Source: Zhengitettix transpicula (taxonomy: Eukaryota > Arthropoda > Insecta > Orthoptera > Tetrigidae). From it: a DNA stretch of 64,000 nt. Position 1 is the first letter of the stretch, and each line of letters starts with the position of its first letter. The notes beneath the pieces were generated by a model that was given only the letters and a program-made list of their open reading frames with translations, was not told the DNA's origin and made no database searches. Below, in pieces: positions 1 through 14,294 of the stretch. The translations under genes and the position numbers were made by a program. The stretch covers positions 287,191-351,190 of the forward strand of contig JAYJMR010000022.1 of the NCBI GenBank assembly GCA_037074705.1. Reading direction: 5' to 3'.

Positions 1-1100
1 TTTATTATGAAATAAGACTTTGTTATTTATAGTTTCTTGGTTTGCGAAATTCCAAACTTGTCGTCGAAACGTCGAAATATTACGATATATTAATTAATAT
101 TAATAGATTAAGATTTTAGAAGTGCAGGTTTGAGTAATTTTTATAAAGAACGAATCATTTATTATGAAATAAGACTTTGTTATTTTTAGTTTCTTGGTTT
201 GTGAAATTCCAAACTTGTCGTCGAAACGTCGAAATATTACGATATATTAATTAATATTAATAGATTAAGATTTTAAAAGTGCTGGTTTGAGTAATTTTTA
301 TAAAGAACGAATCATTTATTATGAAATAAGACTTTGTTATTTTTAGTTTCTTGGTTGGTGAAATTCCAAACTTGTCGTCGAAACGTCGAAATATTACGAT
401 ATATTAATTAATATTAATAGATTAAGATTTTAGAAGTGCTGGTTTGAGTAATTTTTATAAAGAACGAATCATTTATTATGAAATAAGACTTTGTTATTTT
501 TAGTTTCTTGGTTGGTGAAATTCCAAACTTGTCGAAACGTCGAAATATTATGATATATTAATTAATATTAATAGATTAAGTTTTTAGAAGTGCAGGTTTG
601 AGTAATTTTTATAAAGAACGAATCATTTATTATGAAATAAGACTTTGATATTTTTAGTTTCTTGGTTGGTGAAATTCCAAACTTGTCGTCGAAACGTCGA
701 AATATTATGATATATTAATTAATATTAATAGATTAAGATTTTAGAAGTGCTGGTTTGAGTAATTTTTATAAAGAACGAATCATTTATTATGAAATAACAC
801 TTTGTTATTTATAGTTTCTTGGTTGGTGAAATTCCAAACTTGTCGTCGAAACGTCGAAATATTACGATATATTAATTAATATTAATAGATTAAGATTTTA
901 GAAGTGCAGGTTTGAGTAATTTTTATAAAGAACGAATCATTTATTATGAAATAAGACTTTGTTATTTTTAGATTCTTGGTTGGTGAAATTCCAAACTTGT
1001 TGCCGAAACGTCGAAATATTGCGATATATTAATTAATATTAATAGATTAAGATTTTAGAAGTGCTGGTTGAGTAATTTTTATAAAGAACGAATCATTTAT

Positions 1101-2200
1101 TATGAAATAAGACTTTGTTATTTATAGTTTCTTGGTTGGTGAAATTCCAAACTTGTCGTCGAAACGTCGAAATATTACGATATATTAATTAATATTAATA
1201 GATTAAGATTTTGGAAGTGCAGGTTTGAGTAATTTTTATAGAGAACGAATCATTTATTATGAAATAAGACTTTGTTATTTTTAGATTCTTGGTTGGTGAA
1301 ATTCCAAACTTGTTGCCGAAACGTCGAAATATTGCGATATATTAATTAATATTAATAGATTAAGATTTTAGAAGTGCTGGTTTGAGTAATTTTTATAAAG
1401 AACGAATCATTTATTATGAAATAAGACTTTGTTATTTTTAGATTCTTGGTTGGTGAAATTCCAAACTTGTTGCCGAAACGTCGAAATATTGCGATATATT
1501 AATTAATATTAATAGATTAAGATTTTAGAAGTGCAGGTTTGAGTAATTTTTATAAAGAACGAATCATTTATTATGAAATAAGACTTTGTTATTTTTAGTT
1601 TCTTGGTTGGTGAAATTCCAAACTTGTCGTCGAAACGTCGAAATATTATGATATATTATTTAATATTAATAGATTAAGATTTTTGAAGTGCAGGTTTGAG
1701 TAATTTTTATAAAGAACGAATCATTTATTATGAAATAAGACTTTGTTATTTGAAGATTTTTGGTTGGTGAAATTCCAAAATTGTCGTCGAAACGTCTAAA
1801 TATTATGATATATTAATTAATATTAATAGATTAAGATTTTAGAAGTGCAGGTTTGAGTAATTTTTATAAAGAACGAATCATTTATTATGAAATAAGACTT
1901 TGTTATTTATGGTTTCTTGGTTGGTGAAATTCCAAACTTGTTGTCGAAACGTCGAAATATTATGATATATTAATTAATATTAATAGATTAAGATTATAGA
2001 AGTGCTGGTTTGAGTAATTTTTATAAAGAACGAATCATTTATTATGAAATAAGACTTTGTTATTTATAGTTTCTTGGTTGGTGAAATTCCAAACTTGTCG
2101 AAACGTCGAAATATTACGATATATTAATTAATATTAATAGATTAAGATTTTAGAAGTGCAGGTTTGAGTAATTTTTATAAAGAACGAATCATTTATTATG
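1101..2200 (+). repeat. Domain A block duplication, copy 1 (about 7 monomers)
   Basis: The order of variants in this block is repeated about 2,352 bp downstream (15 monomers less a 3-bp deletion at 2097). The order is a tatag/gtcgtcg/acg unit, two or three ttttagattc/ttgccg/attgcg units, a ttttagtttc/attatg unit, a 'ttgaag' unit (1751), a unit with 'ttgtcg', then a tatag unit. The 'ttgaag' monomer is otherwise absent from domain A except in the partner copy (4103), so the match is unlikely to be chance. Confidence 0.65.
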
Positions 2201-3452
2201 AAATAAGACTTTGTTATTTTTAGTTTCTTGGTTGGTGAAATTCCAAACTTGTTGCCGAAACGTCGAAATATTGCGATATATTAATTAATATTAATAGATT
2301 AAGATTTTAGAAGTGCAGGTTTGAGTAATTTTTATAAAGAACGAATCATTTATTATGAAATAAGACTGGTTTATTTTTAGATTCTTGGTTGGTGAAATTC
2401 CAAACTTGTTGCCGAAACGGCGAAATATTATGATATATTAATTAATATTAATAGATTAAGATTTTAGAAGTGCTGGTTTGAGTAATTTTTATAAAGAACG
2501 AATCATTTATTATGAAATAAGACTTTGTTATTTATAGTTTCTTGGTTGGTGAAATTCCAAACTTGTCGTCGAAACGTCGAAATATTACGATATATTAATT
2601 AATATTAATAGATTAAGATTTTAGAAGTGCAGGTTTGAGTTATTTTTATAAAGAACGAATCATTTATTATGAAATAAGACTTTGTTATTTTTAGATTTTT
2701 GGTTGGTGAAATTCCAAACTTGTTGCCGAAACGTCGAAATATTGCGATATATTAATTAATATTAATAGATTAAGATTTTAGAAGTGCTGGTTTGAGTAAT
2801 TTTTATAAAGAACGAATCATTTATTATGAAATAAGACTTTGTTATTTTTAGATTCTTGGTTGGTGAAATTCCAAACTTGTTTCCAAAACGTCGAAATATT
2901 GCGATATATTAATTAATATTAATAGATTAAGATTTTAGAAGTGCAGGTTTGAGTAATTTTTATAAAGAACGAATCATTTATTATGAAATAAGACTGGTTT
3001 ATTTTTAGATTCTTGGTTGGTGAAATTCCAAACTTGTCGTCGAAACGTCGAAATATTACGATTTATTAATTAATATTAATAGATTAAGATTTTAGAAGTG
3101 CTGGTTTGAGTAATTTTTATAAAGGACGAATCATTTATTATGAAATAAGACTTTGTTATTTATAGTTTCTTGGTTTGTGAAATTCCAAACTTGTCGTCGA
3201 AACGTCAAAATATTACGATTTATTAATTAATATTAATAGATTAAGATTTTAGAAGTGCTGGTTTGAGTAATTTTTATAAAGAACGAATCATTTATTATGA
3301 AATAAGACTTTGTTATTTATAGTTTCTTGGTTGGTGAAATTCCAAACTTGTCGTCGAAACGTCGAAATATTACGATATATTAATTAATATTAATAGATTA
3401 AGATTTTAGAAGTGCTGGTTTGAGTAATTTTTATAAAGAACGAATCATTTAT

Positions 3453-4552
3453 TATGAAATAAGACTTTGTTATTTATAGTTTCTTGGTTGGTGAAATTCC
3501 AAACTTGTCGTCGAAACGTCGAAATATTACGATATATTAATTAATATTAATAGATTAAGATTTTAGAAGTGCAGGTTTGAGTAATTTTTATAAAGAACGA
3601 ATCATTTATTATGAAATAAGACTTTGTTATTTTTAGATTCTTGGTTGGTGAAATTCCAAACTTGTTGCCGAAACGTCGAAATATTGCGATATATTAATTA
3701 ATATTAATAGATTAAGATTTAAGAAGTGCTGGTTTGAGTAATTTTTATAAAGAACGAATCATTTATTATGAAATAAGACTTTGTTATTTTTAGATTCTTG
3801 GTTGGTGAAATTCCAAACTTGTTGCCGAAACGTCGAAATATTGCGATATATTAATTAATATTAATAGATTAAGATTTTAGAAGTGCAGGTTTGAGTAATT
3901 TTTATAAAGAACGAATCATTTATTATGAAATAAGACTTTGTTATTTTTAGTTTCTTGGTTGGTGAAATTCCAAACTTGTCGTCGAAACGTCGAAATATTA
4001 TGATATATTAATTAATATTAATAGATTAAGATTTTAGAAGTGCAGGTTTGAGTAATTTTTATAAAGAACGAATCATTTATTATGAAATAAGACTTTGTTA
4101 TTTGAAGATTCTTGGTTGGTGAAATTCCAAACTTGTCGTCGAAACGTCGAAATATTGTGATATATTAATTAATATTAATAGATTAAGATTTTAGAAGTGC
4201 AGGTTTGAGTAATTTTTATAAAGAACGAATCATTTATTATGAAATAAGACTTTGTTATTTATAGTTTCTTGGTTGGTGAAATTCCAAACTTGTTGTCGAA
4301 ACGTCGAAATATTATTATATATTAATTAATATTAATAGATTAAGATTTTAGAAGTGCTGGTTTGAGTAATTTTTATAAAGAACGAATCATTTATTATGAA
4401 ATAAGACTTTGTTATTTATAGTTTCTTGGTTGGTGAAATTCCAAACTTGTCGTCGAAACGTCGAAATATTACGATATATTAATTAATATTAATAGATTAT
4501 GATTTTAGAAGTGCAGGTTTGAGTAATTTTTATAAAGAACGAATCATTTATT
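3453..4552 (+). repeat. Domain A block duplication, copy 2 (about 7 monomers)
   Basis: This is the partner of the block at 1,101-2,200. 'tgttgccg' at 3663 corresponds to 1311 and 'tgaag' at 4103 to 1751, both with an offset of 2,352 bp. The copies differ at scattered single bases, for example 'gattttt' against 'gattctt' after the ttgaag motif, so the duplication is older than those in domain D. Confidence 0.65.
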
Positions 4553-7500
4553 ATGAAATAAGACTTTGTTATTTATAGTTTCTTGGTTGGTGAAATTCCA
4601 AACTTGTAGCCAAAACGTCGAAATATTGTGATATATTAATTAATATTAATAGATTAAGATTTTAGAAGTGCTGGTTTGAGTAATTTTTATAAAGAACGAA
4701 TCATTTATTATGAAATAAGACTTTGTTATTTATAGTTTCTTGGTTTGTGAAATTCCAAACTTTTCGTCGAATCGTCGAAATATTACGATTTATTAATTAA
4801 TATTAATAGATTAAGATTTTAGAAGTGCTGGTTTGAGTAATTTTTATAAAGAACGAATCATTTATTATGAAATAAGACTTTGTTATTTATAGTTTCTTGG
4901 TTGGTGAAATTCCAAACTTGTCGTCGATACGTCGAAATATTACGATATATTAATTAATATTAATAGATTAAGATTTTAGAAGTGCTGGTTTGAGTAATTT
5001 TTATAAAGAACGAATCATTTATTATGAAATAAGACTTTGTTATTTTTAGATTCTTGGTTGGTGAAATTCCAAACTTGTTGCCGAAACGTTGAAATATTAC
5101 GATATATTAATTAATATTAATAGATTAAGATTTTAGAAGTGCGGGTTTGAGTAATTTTTATAAAGAACGAATCATTTATTATGAAATAATACTTTGTTAT
5201 TTATAGATTCTTGGTTTGTGAAATTCCAAACTTGTCGTCGAAACGTCGAAATATTACGATATATTAATTAATATTAATAGATTAAGATTTTAGAAGTGCA
5301 GGTTTGAGTAATTTTCATAAAGAACCAATCATTTATTATGAAATAAGTCTTTGTTATTTATAGTTTCTTGGTTGGTGAAATTCCAAACTTGTCGTCGAAA
5401 CGTCGAAATATTACGATATATTAATTAATATTAATAGATTAAGATTTTAGAAGTGCAGGTGTGAGTAATTTTTATAAAGAACCAATCATTTATTCTGAAA
5501 TAAGACTTTGTTATTTATAGTTTCTTGGTTGGTGAAATTCCAAACTTGTCGTCGAAACGTCGAAATATTACGATATATTAATTAATATTAATAGATTAAG
5601 ATTTTAGAAGTGCTGGTGTGAGTAATTTTTATAAAGAACGAATCATTTATTATGAAATAAGACTGGTTTATTTTTAGATTCTTGGTTGGTGAAATTCCAA
5701 ACTTGTTGCCGAAACGTCGAAATATTACGATATATTAATTAATATTAATAGATAAGGATTTTAGAAGTGCAGGTTTGAGTAATTTTTATAAAGAACGAAT
5801 CATTTATTATGAAATAAGACTTTGTTATTTATAGTTTCTTGGTTGGTGAAATTCCAAACTTGTCGTCGAAACGTCGAAATATTACGATATATTTATTAAT
5901 ATTAATAGATTAAGATTTTAGAAGTGCAGGTTTGAGTAATTTTTATAAAGAACGTGTCATTTATTATGAAATAAGACTTTGTTATTTTTAGATTCTTGGT
6001 TGGTGAAATTCTAAACTTGTCGTCGAAACGTCGAAATATTACGATATATTAATTAATATTAATAGATTAAGATTTTAGAAGTGCAGGTTTGAGTAATTTT
6101 TATAAAGAACGAATCATTTATTATGAAATAAGACTTTGTTATTTATAGTTCCTTGGTTGGTGAAATTCCAAACTTGTTGCCGAAACGTCGAAATATTACG
6201 ATATATTAATTAATATTAATAGATTAAGATTTTAGAAGTGCTGGTTTGAGTAATTTTTATAAAGAACAAATCATTTATTATGAAATAAGACTTTGTTATT
6301 TATAGTTTCTTGGTTGGTGAAATTCCAAACTTGTCGTCGAAACGTCGAAATATTACGATATTTTAATTAATATTAATAGATTAAGATTTTAGAAGTGCAG
6401 GTTTGAGTAATTTTTATAAAGATCGAATCATTTATTATGAAATAAGACTTTGTTATTTATAGTTTCTTGGTTGGTGAAATTCCAAACTTGTTGCCGAAAC
6501 GTCGAAATATTACGATATATTAATTAATATTAATAGATTAAGATTTTAGAAGTGCTGGTTTGAGTAATTTTTATAAAGAACAAATCATTTATTATGAAAT
6601 AAGACTTTGTTATTTATAGTTTCTTGGTTGGTGAAATTCCAAACTTGTCGTCGAAACGTCGAAATATTACGATATATTAATTAATATTAATAGATTAAGA
6701 TTTTAGAAGTGCTGGTTTGAGTAATTTTTATAAAGAACGAATCATTTATTATGAAATAAGACTTTGTTATTTTTAGATTCTTGGTTGGTGAAATTCTAAA
6801 CTTGTCGTCGAAACGTCGAAATATTACGATATATTAATTAATATTAATAGATTAAGATTTTAGAAGTGCAGGTTTGAGTAATTTTTATAAAGAACGAATC
6901 ATTTATTATGAAATAAGATTTTAGTTATTTATAGTTTCTTGGTTGGTGAAATTCCAAACTTGTTGCCGAAACGTCGAAATATTACGATATATTAATTAAT
7001 ATTAATAGATTAAGATTTTAGAAGTGCAGGTTTGAGTAATTTTTATAAAGAACGAATCATTTATTATGAAATAAGACTTTGTTATTTATAGTTTCTTGGT
7101 TGGTGAAATTCCAAACTTGTTGTCGAAACGTCGAAATATTACGATATATTAATTAATATTAATAGATTAAGATTTTAGAAGTGCAGGTTTGAGTAATTTT
7201 TATAAAGAACGTGTCATTTATTATGAAATAAGACTGTTATTTTTAGATTCTTGGTTGGTGAAATTCTAAACTTGTCGTCGAAACGTCGAAATATTACGAT
7301 ATATTAATTAATATTAATAGATTAAGATTTTAGAAGTGCAGGTTTGAGTAATTTTTATAAAGAACGAATCATTTATTATGAAATAAGACTTTGTTATTTA
7401 TAGTTTCTTGGTTGGTGAAATTCCAAACTTGTTGCCGAAACGTCGAAATATTGCGATATATTAATTAATATTAATAGATTAAGATTTTAGAAGTGCTGGT

Positions 7501-9427
7501 TTGAGTAATTTTTATAAAGAACAAATCATTTATTATGAAATAAGACTTTGTTATTTATAGTTTCTTGGTTGGTGAAATTCCAAACTTGTCGTCGAAACGT
7601 CGAAATATTACGATATATTAATTAATATTAATAGATTAAGATTTTAGAAGTGCAGGTTTGAGTAATTTTTATAAAGAACGAATCATTTATTATGAGATAA
7701 GACTTTGTTATTTATAGTTTCTTGGTTGGTGAAATTCCAAACTTGTTGCCGAAACGTCGAAATATTACGATATATTAATTAATATTAATAGATTAAGATT
7801 TTAGAAGTGCAGGTTTGAGTATTTTTTATAAAGAACGAATCATTTATTATGAAATAAGACTAGTTTATTTTTAGATTCTTGGTTGGTGAAATTCCAAAAT
7901 TGTCGTCGAAACGTCGAAATATTACGATATATTAATTAATATTAATAGATTAAGATTTTAGAAGTGCTGGTTTGAGTAATTTTTATAAAGAACGTATCAT
8001 TTATTATGAAATAAGACTTTGTTATTTATAGTTTCTTGGTTGGTGAAATTCCAAACTTGTCGTCGAAACGTCGAAATATTACGATATATTAATTAATATT
8101 AATAGATTAAGATTTTAGAAGTGCAGGTTTGAGTAATTTTTATAAAGAACGAATCATTTATTATGAAATAAGACTTTGTTATTTATAGATTCTTGGTTGG
8201 TGAAATTCCAAACTTGTCGTCGAAACGTCGAAATATTACGTTATATTAATTAATATTAATAGATTAAGATTTTAGAAGTGCAGGTTTGAGTAATTTTTAT
8301 AAAGAACGAATCATTTATTATGAAATAAGACTTTGTTATTTATAGATTCTTGGTTGGTGAAATTCCAAACTTGTTGCCGAAACGTCGAAATATTGCGATA
8401 TATTAATTAATATTAATAGATTAAGATTTTAGAAGTGCTGGTTTGAGTAATTTTTATAAAGAACGAATCATTTATTATGAAATAAGACTTTGTTATTTAT
8501 AGTTTCTTGGTTGGTGAAATTCCAAACTTGTTGCCGAAACGTCGAAATATTGCGATATATTAATTAATATTAATAGATTAAGATTTTAGAAGTGCTGGTT
8601 TGAGTAATTTTTATAAAGAACGAATCATTTATTATGAAATAAGACTGGTTTATTTTTAGATTCTTGGTTGGTGAAATTCCAAACTTAATGCCGAAACGTC
8701 GTTATATTACGATATATTAATTAATATTAATAGATTAAGATTTTAGAAGTGCTGGTTTGAGTAATTTTTATAAAGAACGAATCATTTATTATGAAATAAG
8801 ACTTTGTTATTTATAGTTTCTTGGTTGGTGAAATTCCAAACTTGTCGTCGAAACGTCGAAATATTACGATATATTAATTAATATTAATAGATTAAGATTT
8901 TAGAAGTGCAGGTTTGAGTAATTTTTATAAAGAACGAATCATTTATTATGAAATAAGACTTTGTTATTTATAGTTTCTTGGTTGGTGAAATTCAGAACTT
9001 GTTGCCGAAACGTCGAAATATTACGATATATTAATTAATATTAATAGATTAAGATTTTAGAAGTGCTGGTTTGAGTAATTTTTATAAAGAACAAATCATT
9101 TATTATGAAATAAGACTTTGTTATTTATAGTTTCTTGGTTGGTGAAATTCCAAACTTGTCGTCGAAACGTCGAAATATTACGATATATTAATTAATATTA
9201 ATAGATTAAGATTTTAGAAGTGCAGGTTTGAGTAATTTTTATAAAGAACGAATCATTTATTATGAAATAAGACTTTGTTATTTATAGTTTCTTGGTTGGT
9301 GAAATTCCAAACTTGTTGCCGAAACGTCGAAATATTACGATATATTAATTAATATTAATAGATTAAGATTTTAGAAGTGCAGGTTTGAGTATTTTTTATA
9401 AAGAACGAATCATTTATTATGAAATAA

Positions 9428-10683
9428 GACTGGTTTATTTTTAGATTCTTGGTTGGTGAAATTCCAAACTTGTCGTCGAAACGTCGAAATATTACGATAT
9501 ATTAATTAATATTAATAGATTAAGATTTTAGAAGTGCTGGTTTAAATAATTTTTATAAAGAACGTATCATTTATTATGAAATAAGACTTTGTTATTTATA
9601 GTTTCTTGGTTGGTGAAATTCCAAACTTGTCGTCGAAACGTCGAAATATTACGATATATTAATTAATATTAATAGATTAAGATTTTAGAAGTGCAGGTTT
9701 GAGTAATTTTTATAAAGAACGAATCATTTATTATGAAATAAGACTTTGTTATTTATAGTTTCTTGGTTGATGAAATTCCAAACTTGTTGCCGAAACGTCG
9801 AAATATTACGATATATTAATTAATATTAATAGATTAAGATTTTAGAAGTGCTGGTTTGAGTAATTTTTATAAAGAACAAATCATTTATTATGAAATAAGA
9901 CTTTGTTATTTATAGTTTCTTGGTTGGTGAAATTCCAAACTTGTCGTCGAAACGTCGAAATATTACGATATATTAATTAATATTAATAGATTAAGATTTT
10001 AGAAGTGCAGGTTTGAGTAATTTTTATAAAGAACGTGTCATTTATTATGAAATAAGACTTTGTTATTTTTAGATTCTTGGTTGGTGAAATTCTAAACTTG
10101 TCGTCGAAACGTTGAAATATTACGATATATTAATTAATATTAATAGATTAAGATTTTAGAAGTGCAGGTTTGAGTAATTTTTATAAAGAACGAATCATTT
10201 ATTATGAAATAAGACTTTGTTATTTATAGTTTCTTGGTTGGTGAAATTCCAAACTTGTTGCCGAAACGTCGAAATATTACGATATATTAATTAATATTAA
10301 TAGATTAAGATTTTAGAAGTGCTGGTTTGAGTAATTTTTATAAAGAACAAATCATTTATTATGAAATAAGACTTTGTTATTTATAGTTTCTTGGTTGGTG
10401 AAATTCCAAACTTGTCGTCGAAACGTCGAAATATTACGATATATTAATTAATATTAATAGATTAAGATTTTAGAAGTGCAGGTTTGAGTAATTTTTATAA
10501 AGAACGAATCATTTATTATGAAATAAGACTTTGTTATTTATAGTTTCTTGGTTGGTGATATTCCAAACTTGTTGCCGAAACGTCGAAATATTACGATATA
10601 TTAATTAATATTAATAGATTAAGATTTTAGAAGTGCAGGTTTGAGTATTTTTTATAAAGAACGAATCATTTATTATGAAATAA
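9428..10683 (+). repeat. Variant higher-order repeat copy (8 monomers, 1,256 bp)
   Basis: Between the anchors at 9428 and 10684 there are eight monomers, and the order departs from the canonical one. After cgtatca it has a ttgccg unit, a caaatca unit (9876), then a 'cgtgtca' monomer (10034) with 'attctaaac', then gaatca/tatag/ttgccg and a second caaatca (10347). The cgtgtca plus attctaaac monomer also occurs near 5954 and 7211, so this copy looks like a recombinant between the 10-mer and an older arrangement. Confidence 0.7.
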
Positions 10684-12253
10684 GACTGGTTTATTTTTAG
10701 ATTCTTGGTTGGTGAAATTCCAAACTTGTCGTCGAAACGTCGAAATATTACGATATATTAATTAATATTAATAGATTAAGATTTTAGAAGTGCTGGTTTG
10801 AGTAATTTTTATAAAGAACGTATCATTTATTATGAAATAAGACTTTGTTATTTATAGTTTCTTGGTTGGTGAAATTCCAAACTTGTCGTCGAAACGTCGA
10901 AATATTACGATATATTAATTAATATTAATAGATTAAGATTTTAGAAGTGCAGGTTTGAGTAATTTTTATAAAGAACGAATCATTTATTATGAAATAAGAC
11001 TTTGTTATTTATAGTTTCTTGGTTGGTGAAATTCCAAACTTGTCGTCGAAACGTCGAAATATTACGATATATTAATTAATATTAATAGATTAAGATTTTA
11101 GAAGTGCAGGTTTGAGTAATTTTTAGAAAGAACGAATCATTTATTATGAAATAAGACTTTGTTATTTATAGTTTCTTGGTTGGTGAAATTCCAAACTTGT
11201 TGCCGAAACGTCGAAAAATTGCGATATATTAATTAATATTAATAGATTAAGATTTTAGAAGTGCTGGTTTGAGTAATTTTTATAAAGAACGAATCATTTA
11301 TTATGAAATAAGACTTTGTTATTTATAGTTTCTTGGTTGGTGAAATTCCAAACTTGTTGCCGAAACGTCGAAATATTGCGATATATTAATTAATATTAAT
11401 AGATTAAGATTTTAGAAGTGCTGGTTTGAGTAATTTTTATAAAGAACGAATCATTTATTATGAAATAAGACTGGTTTATTTTTAGATTCTTGGTTGGTGA
11501 AATTCCAAACTTGTTGCCGAAACGTCGAAATATTACGATATATTAATTAATATTAATAGATTAAGATTTTAGAAGTGCTGGTTTGAGTAATTTTTATAAA
11601 GAACGAATCATTTATTATGATATAAGACTTTGTTATTTATAGTTTCTTGGTTGGTGAAATTCCAAACTTGTCGTCGAAACGTCGAAATATTACGATATAT
11701 TAATTAATATTAATAGATTAAGATTTTAGAAGTGCAGGTTTGAGTAATTTTTATAAAGAACGAATCATTTATTATGAAATAAGACTTTGTTATTTATAGT
11801 TTCTTGGTTGGTGAAATTCCAAACTTGTTGCCGAAACGTCGAAATATTACGATATATTAATTAATATTAATAGATTAAGATTTTAGAAGTGCTGGTTTGA
11901 GTAATTTTTATAAAGAACAAATCATTTATTATGAAATAAGACTTTGTTATTTATAGTTTCTTGGTTGGTGAAATTCCAAACTTGTCGTCGAAACGTCGAA
12001 ATATTACGATATATTAATTAATATTAATAGATTAAGATTTTAGAAGTGCAGGTTTGAGTAATTTTTATAGAGAACGAATCATTTATTATGAAATAAGACT
12101 TTGTTATTTATAGTTTCTTGGTTGGTGAAATTCCAAACTTGTTGCCGAAACGTCGAAATATTACGATATATTAATTAATATTAATAGATTAAGATTTTAG
12201 AAGTGCAGGTTTGAGTATTTTTTATAAAGAACGAATCATTTATTATGAAATAA
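10684..12253 (+). repeat. 10-monomer higher-order repeat, full copy
   Basis: The monomer order is: gactggttta; cgtatca/tatag; tatag ending in tttttagaaag; two tatag/ttgccg/gcg/gctgg units; a second gactggttta with ttgccg; tatag/gtcgtcg; tatag/ttgccg/gctgg; caaatca/tatag; tatag/ttgccg ending in gagtatttttt. It is almost identical to the next copy. I see only a handful of differences, such as 'gaaaaattgcg' near 11,215 and 'tgatataag' near 11,629 here. Confidence 0.85.
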
Positions 12254-13823
12254 GACTGGTTTATTTTTAGATTCTTGGTTGGTGAAATTCCAAACTTGTC
12301 GTCGAAACGTCGAAATATTACGATATATTAATTAATATTAATAGATTAAGATTTTAGAAGTGCTGGTTTGAGTAATTTTTATAAAGAACGTATCATTTAT
12401 TATGAAATAAGACTTTGTTATTTATAGTTTCTTGGTTGGTGAAATTCCAAACTTGTCGTCGAAACGTCGAAATATTACGATATATTAATTAATATTAATA
12501 GATTAAGATTTTAGAAGTGCAGGTTTGAGTAATTTTTATAAAGAACGAATCATTTATTATGAAATAAGACTTTGTTATTTATAGTTTCTTGGTTGGTGAA
12601 TTTCCAAACTTGTCGTCGAAACGTCGAAATATTACGATATATTAATTAATATTAATAGATTAAGATTTTAGAAGTGCAGGTTTGAGTAATTTTTAGAAAG
12701 AACGAATCATTTATTATGAAATAAGACTTTGTTATTTATAGTTTCTTGGTTGGTGAAATTCCAAACTTGTTGCCGAAACGTCGAAATATTGCGATATATT
12801 AATTAATATTAATAGATTAAGATTTTAGAAGTGCTGGTTTGAGTAATTTTTATAAAGAACGAATCATTTATTATGAAATAAGACTTTGTTATTTATAGTT
12901 TCTTGGTTGGTGAAATTCCAAACTTGTTGCCGAAACGTCGAAATATTGCGATATATTAATTAATATCAATAGATTAAGATTTTAGAAGTGCTGGTTTGAG
13001 TAATTTTTATAAAGAACGAATCATTTATTATGAAATAAGACTGGTTTATTTTTAGATTCTTGGTTGGTGAAATTCCAAACTTGTTGCCGAAACGTCGAAA
13101 TATTACGATATATTAATTAATATTAATAGATTAAGATTTTAGAAGTGCTGGTTTGAGTAATTTTTATAAAGAACGAATCATTTATTATGAAATAAGACTT
13201 TGTTATTTATAGTTTCTTGGTTGGTGAAATTCCAAACTTGTCGTCGAAACGTCGAAATATTACGATATATTAATTAATATTAATAGATTAAGATTTTAGA
13301 AGTGCAGGTTTGAGTAATTTTTATAAAGAACGAATCATTTATTATGAAATAAGACTTTGTTATTTATAGTTTCTTGGTTGGTGAAATTCCAAACTTGTTG
13401 CCGAAACGTCGAAATATTACGATATATTAATTAATATTAATAGATTAAGATTTTAGAAGTGCTGGTTTGAGTAATTTTTATAAAGAACAAATCATTTATT
13501 ATGAAATAAGACTTTGTTATTTATAGTTTCTTGGTTGGTGAAATTCCAAACTTGTCGTCGAAACGTCGAAATATTACGATATATTAATTAATATTAATAG
13601 ATTAAGATTTTAGAAGTGCAGGTTTGAGTAATTTTTATAGAGAACGAATCATTTATTATGAAATAAGACTTTGTTATTTATAGATTCTTGGTTGGTGAAA
13701 TTCCAAACTTGTTGCCGAAACGTCGAAATATTACGATATATTAATTAATATTAATAGATTAAGATTTTAGAAGTGCAGGTTTGAGTATTTTTTATAAAGA
13801 ACGAATCATTTATTATGAAATAA
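12254..13823 (+). repeat. 10-monomer higher-order repeat, full copy
   Basis: This copy has the same ten monomers in the same order as the copy at 10,684-12,253, at an exact 1,570-bp offset. Private changes here include 'gaatttcc' near 12,599, 'aatatcaat' near 12,965 and 'tagattc' near 13,683. An 'atagagaacg' variant near 13,637 also sits in the same place one copy earlier (near 12,067), so it arose before this duplication. Confidence 0.85.
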
Positions 13824-14294
13824 GACTGGTTTATTTTTAGATTCTTGGTTGGTGAAATTCCAAACTTGTCGTCGAAACGTCGAAATATTACGATATATTA
13901 ATTAATATTAATAGATTAAGATTTTAGAAGTGCTGGTTTGAGTAATTTTTATAAAGAACGTATCATTTATTATGAAATAAGACTTTGTTATTTATAGTTT
14001 CTTGGTTGGTGAAATTCCAAACTTGTCGTCGAAACGTCGAAATATTACGATATATTAATTAATATTAATAGATTAAGATTTTAGAAGTGCAGGTTTGAGT
14101 AATTTTTATAAAGAACGAATCATTTATTATGAAATAAGACTTTGTTATTTATAGTTTCTTGGTTGGTGAAATTCCAAACTTGTTGCCGAAACGTCGAAAT
14201 ATTACGATATATTAATTAATATTAATTGATTAAGATTTTAGAAGTGCAGGTTTGAGTATTTTTTATAAAGAACGAATCATTTATTATGAAATAA
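13824..14294 (+). repeat. Truncated higher-order repeat copy (3 of 10 monomers)
   Basis: Only 471 bp separate two successive 'gactggttta' anchors. The copy keeps the first two or three monomers (including cgtatca at 13960) and joins directly to a terminal-type monomer ending in gagtatttttt. Seven monomers are therefore missing, at exact monomer register, as expected from unequal exchange. Confidence 0.75.
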
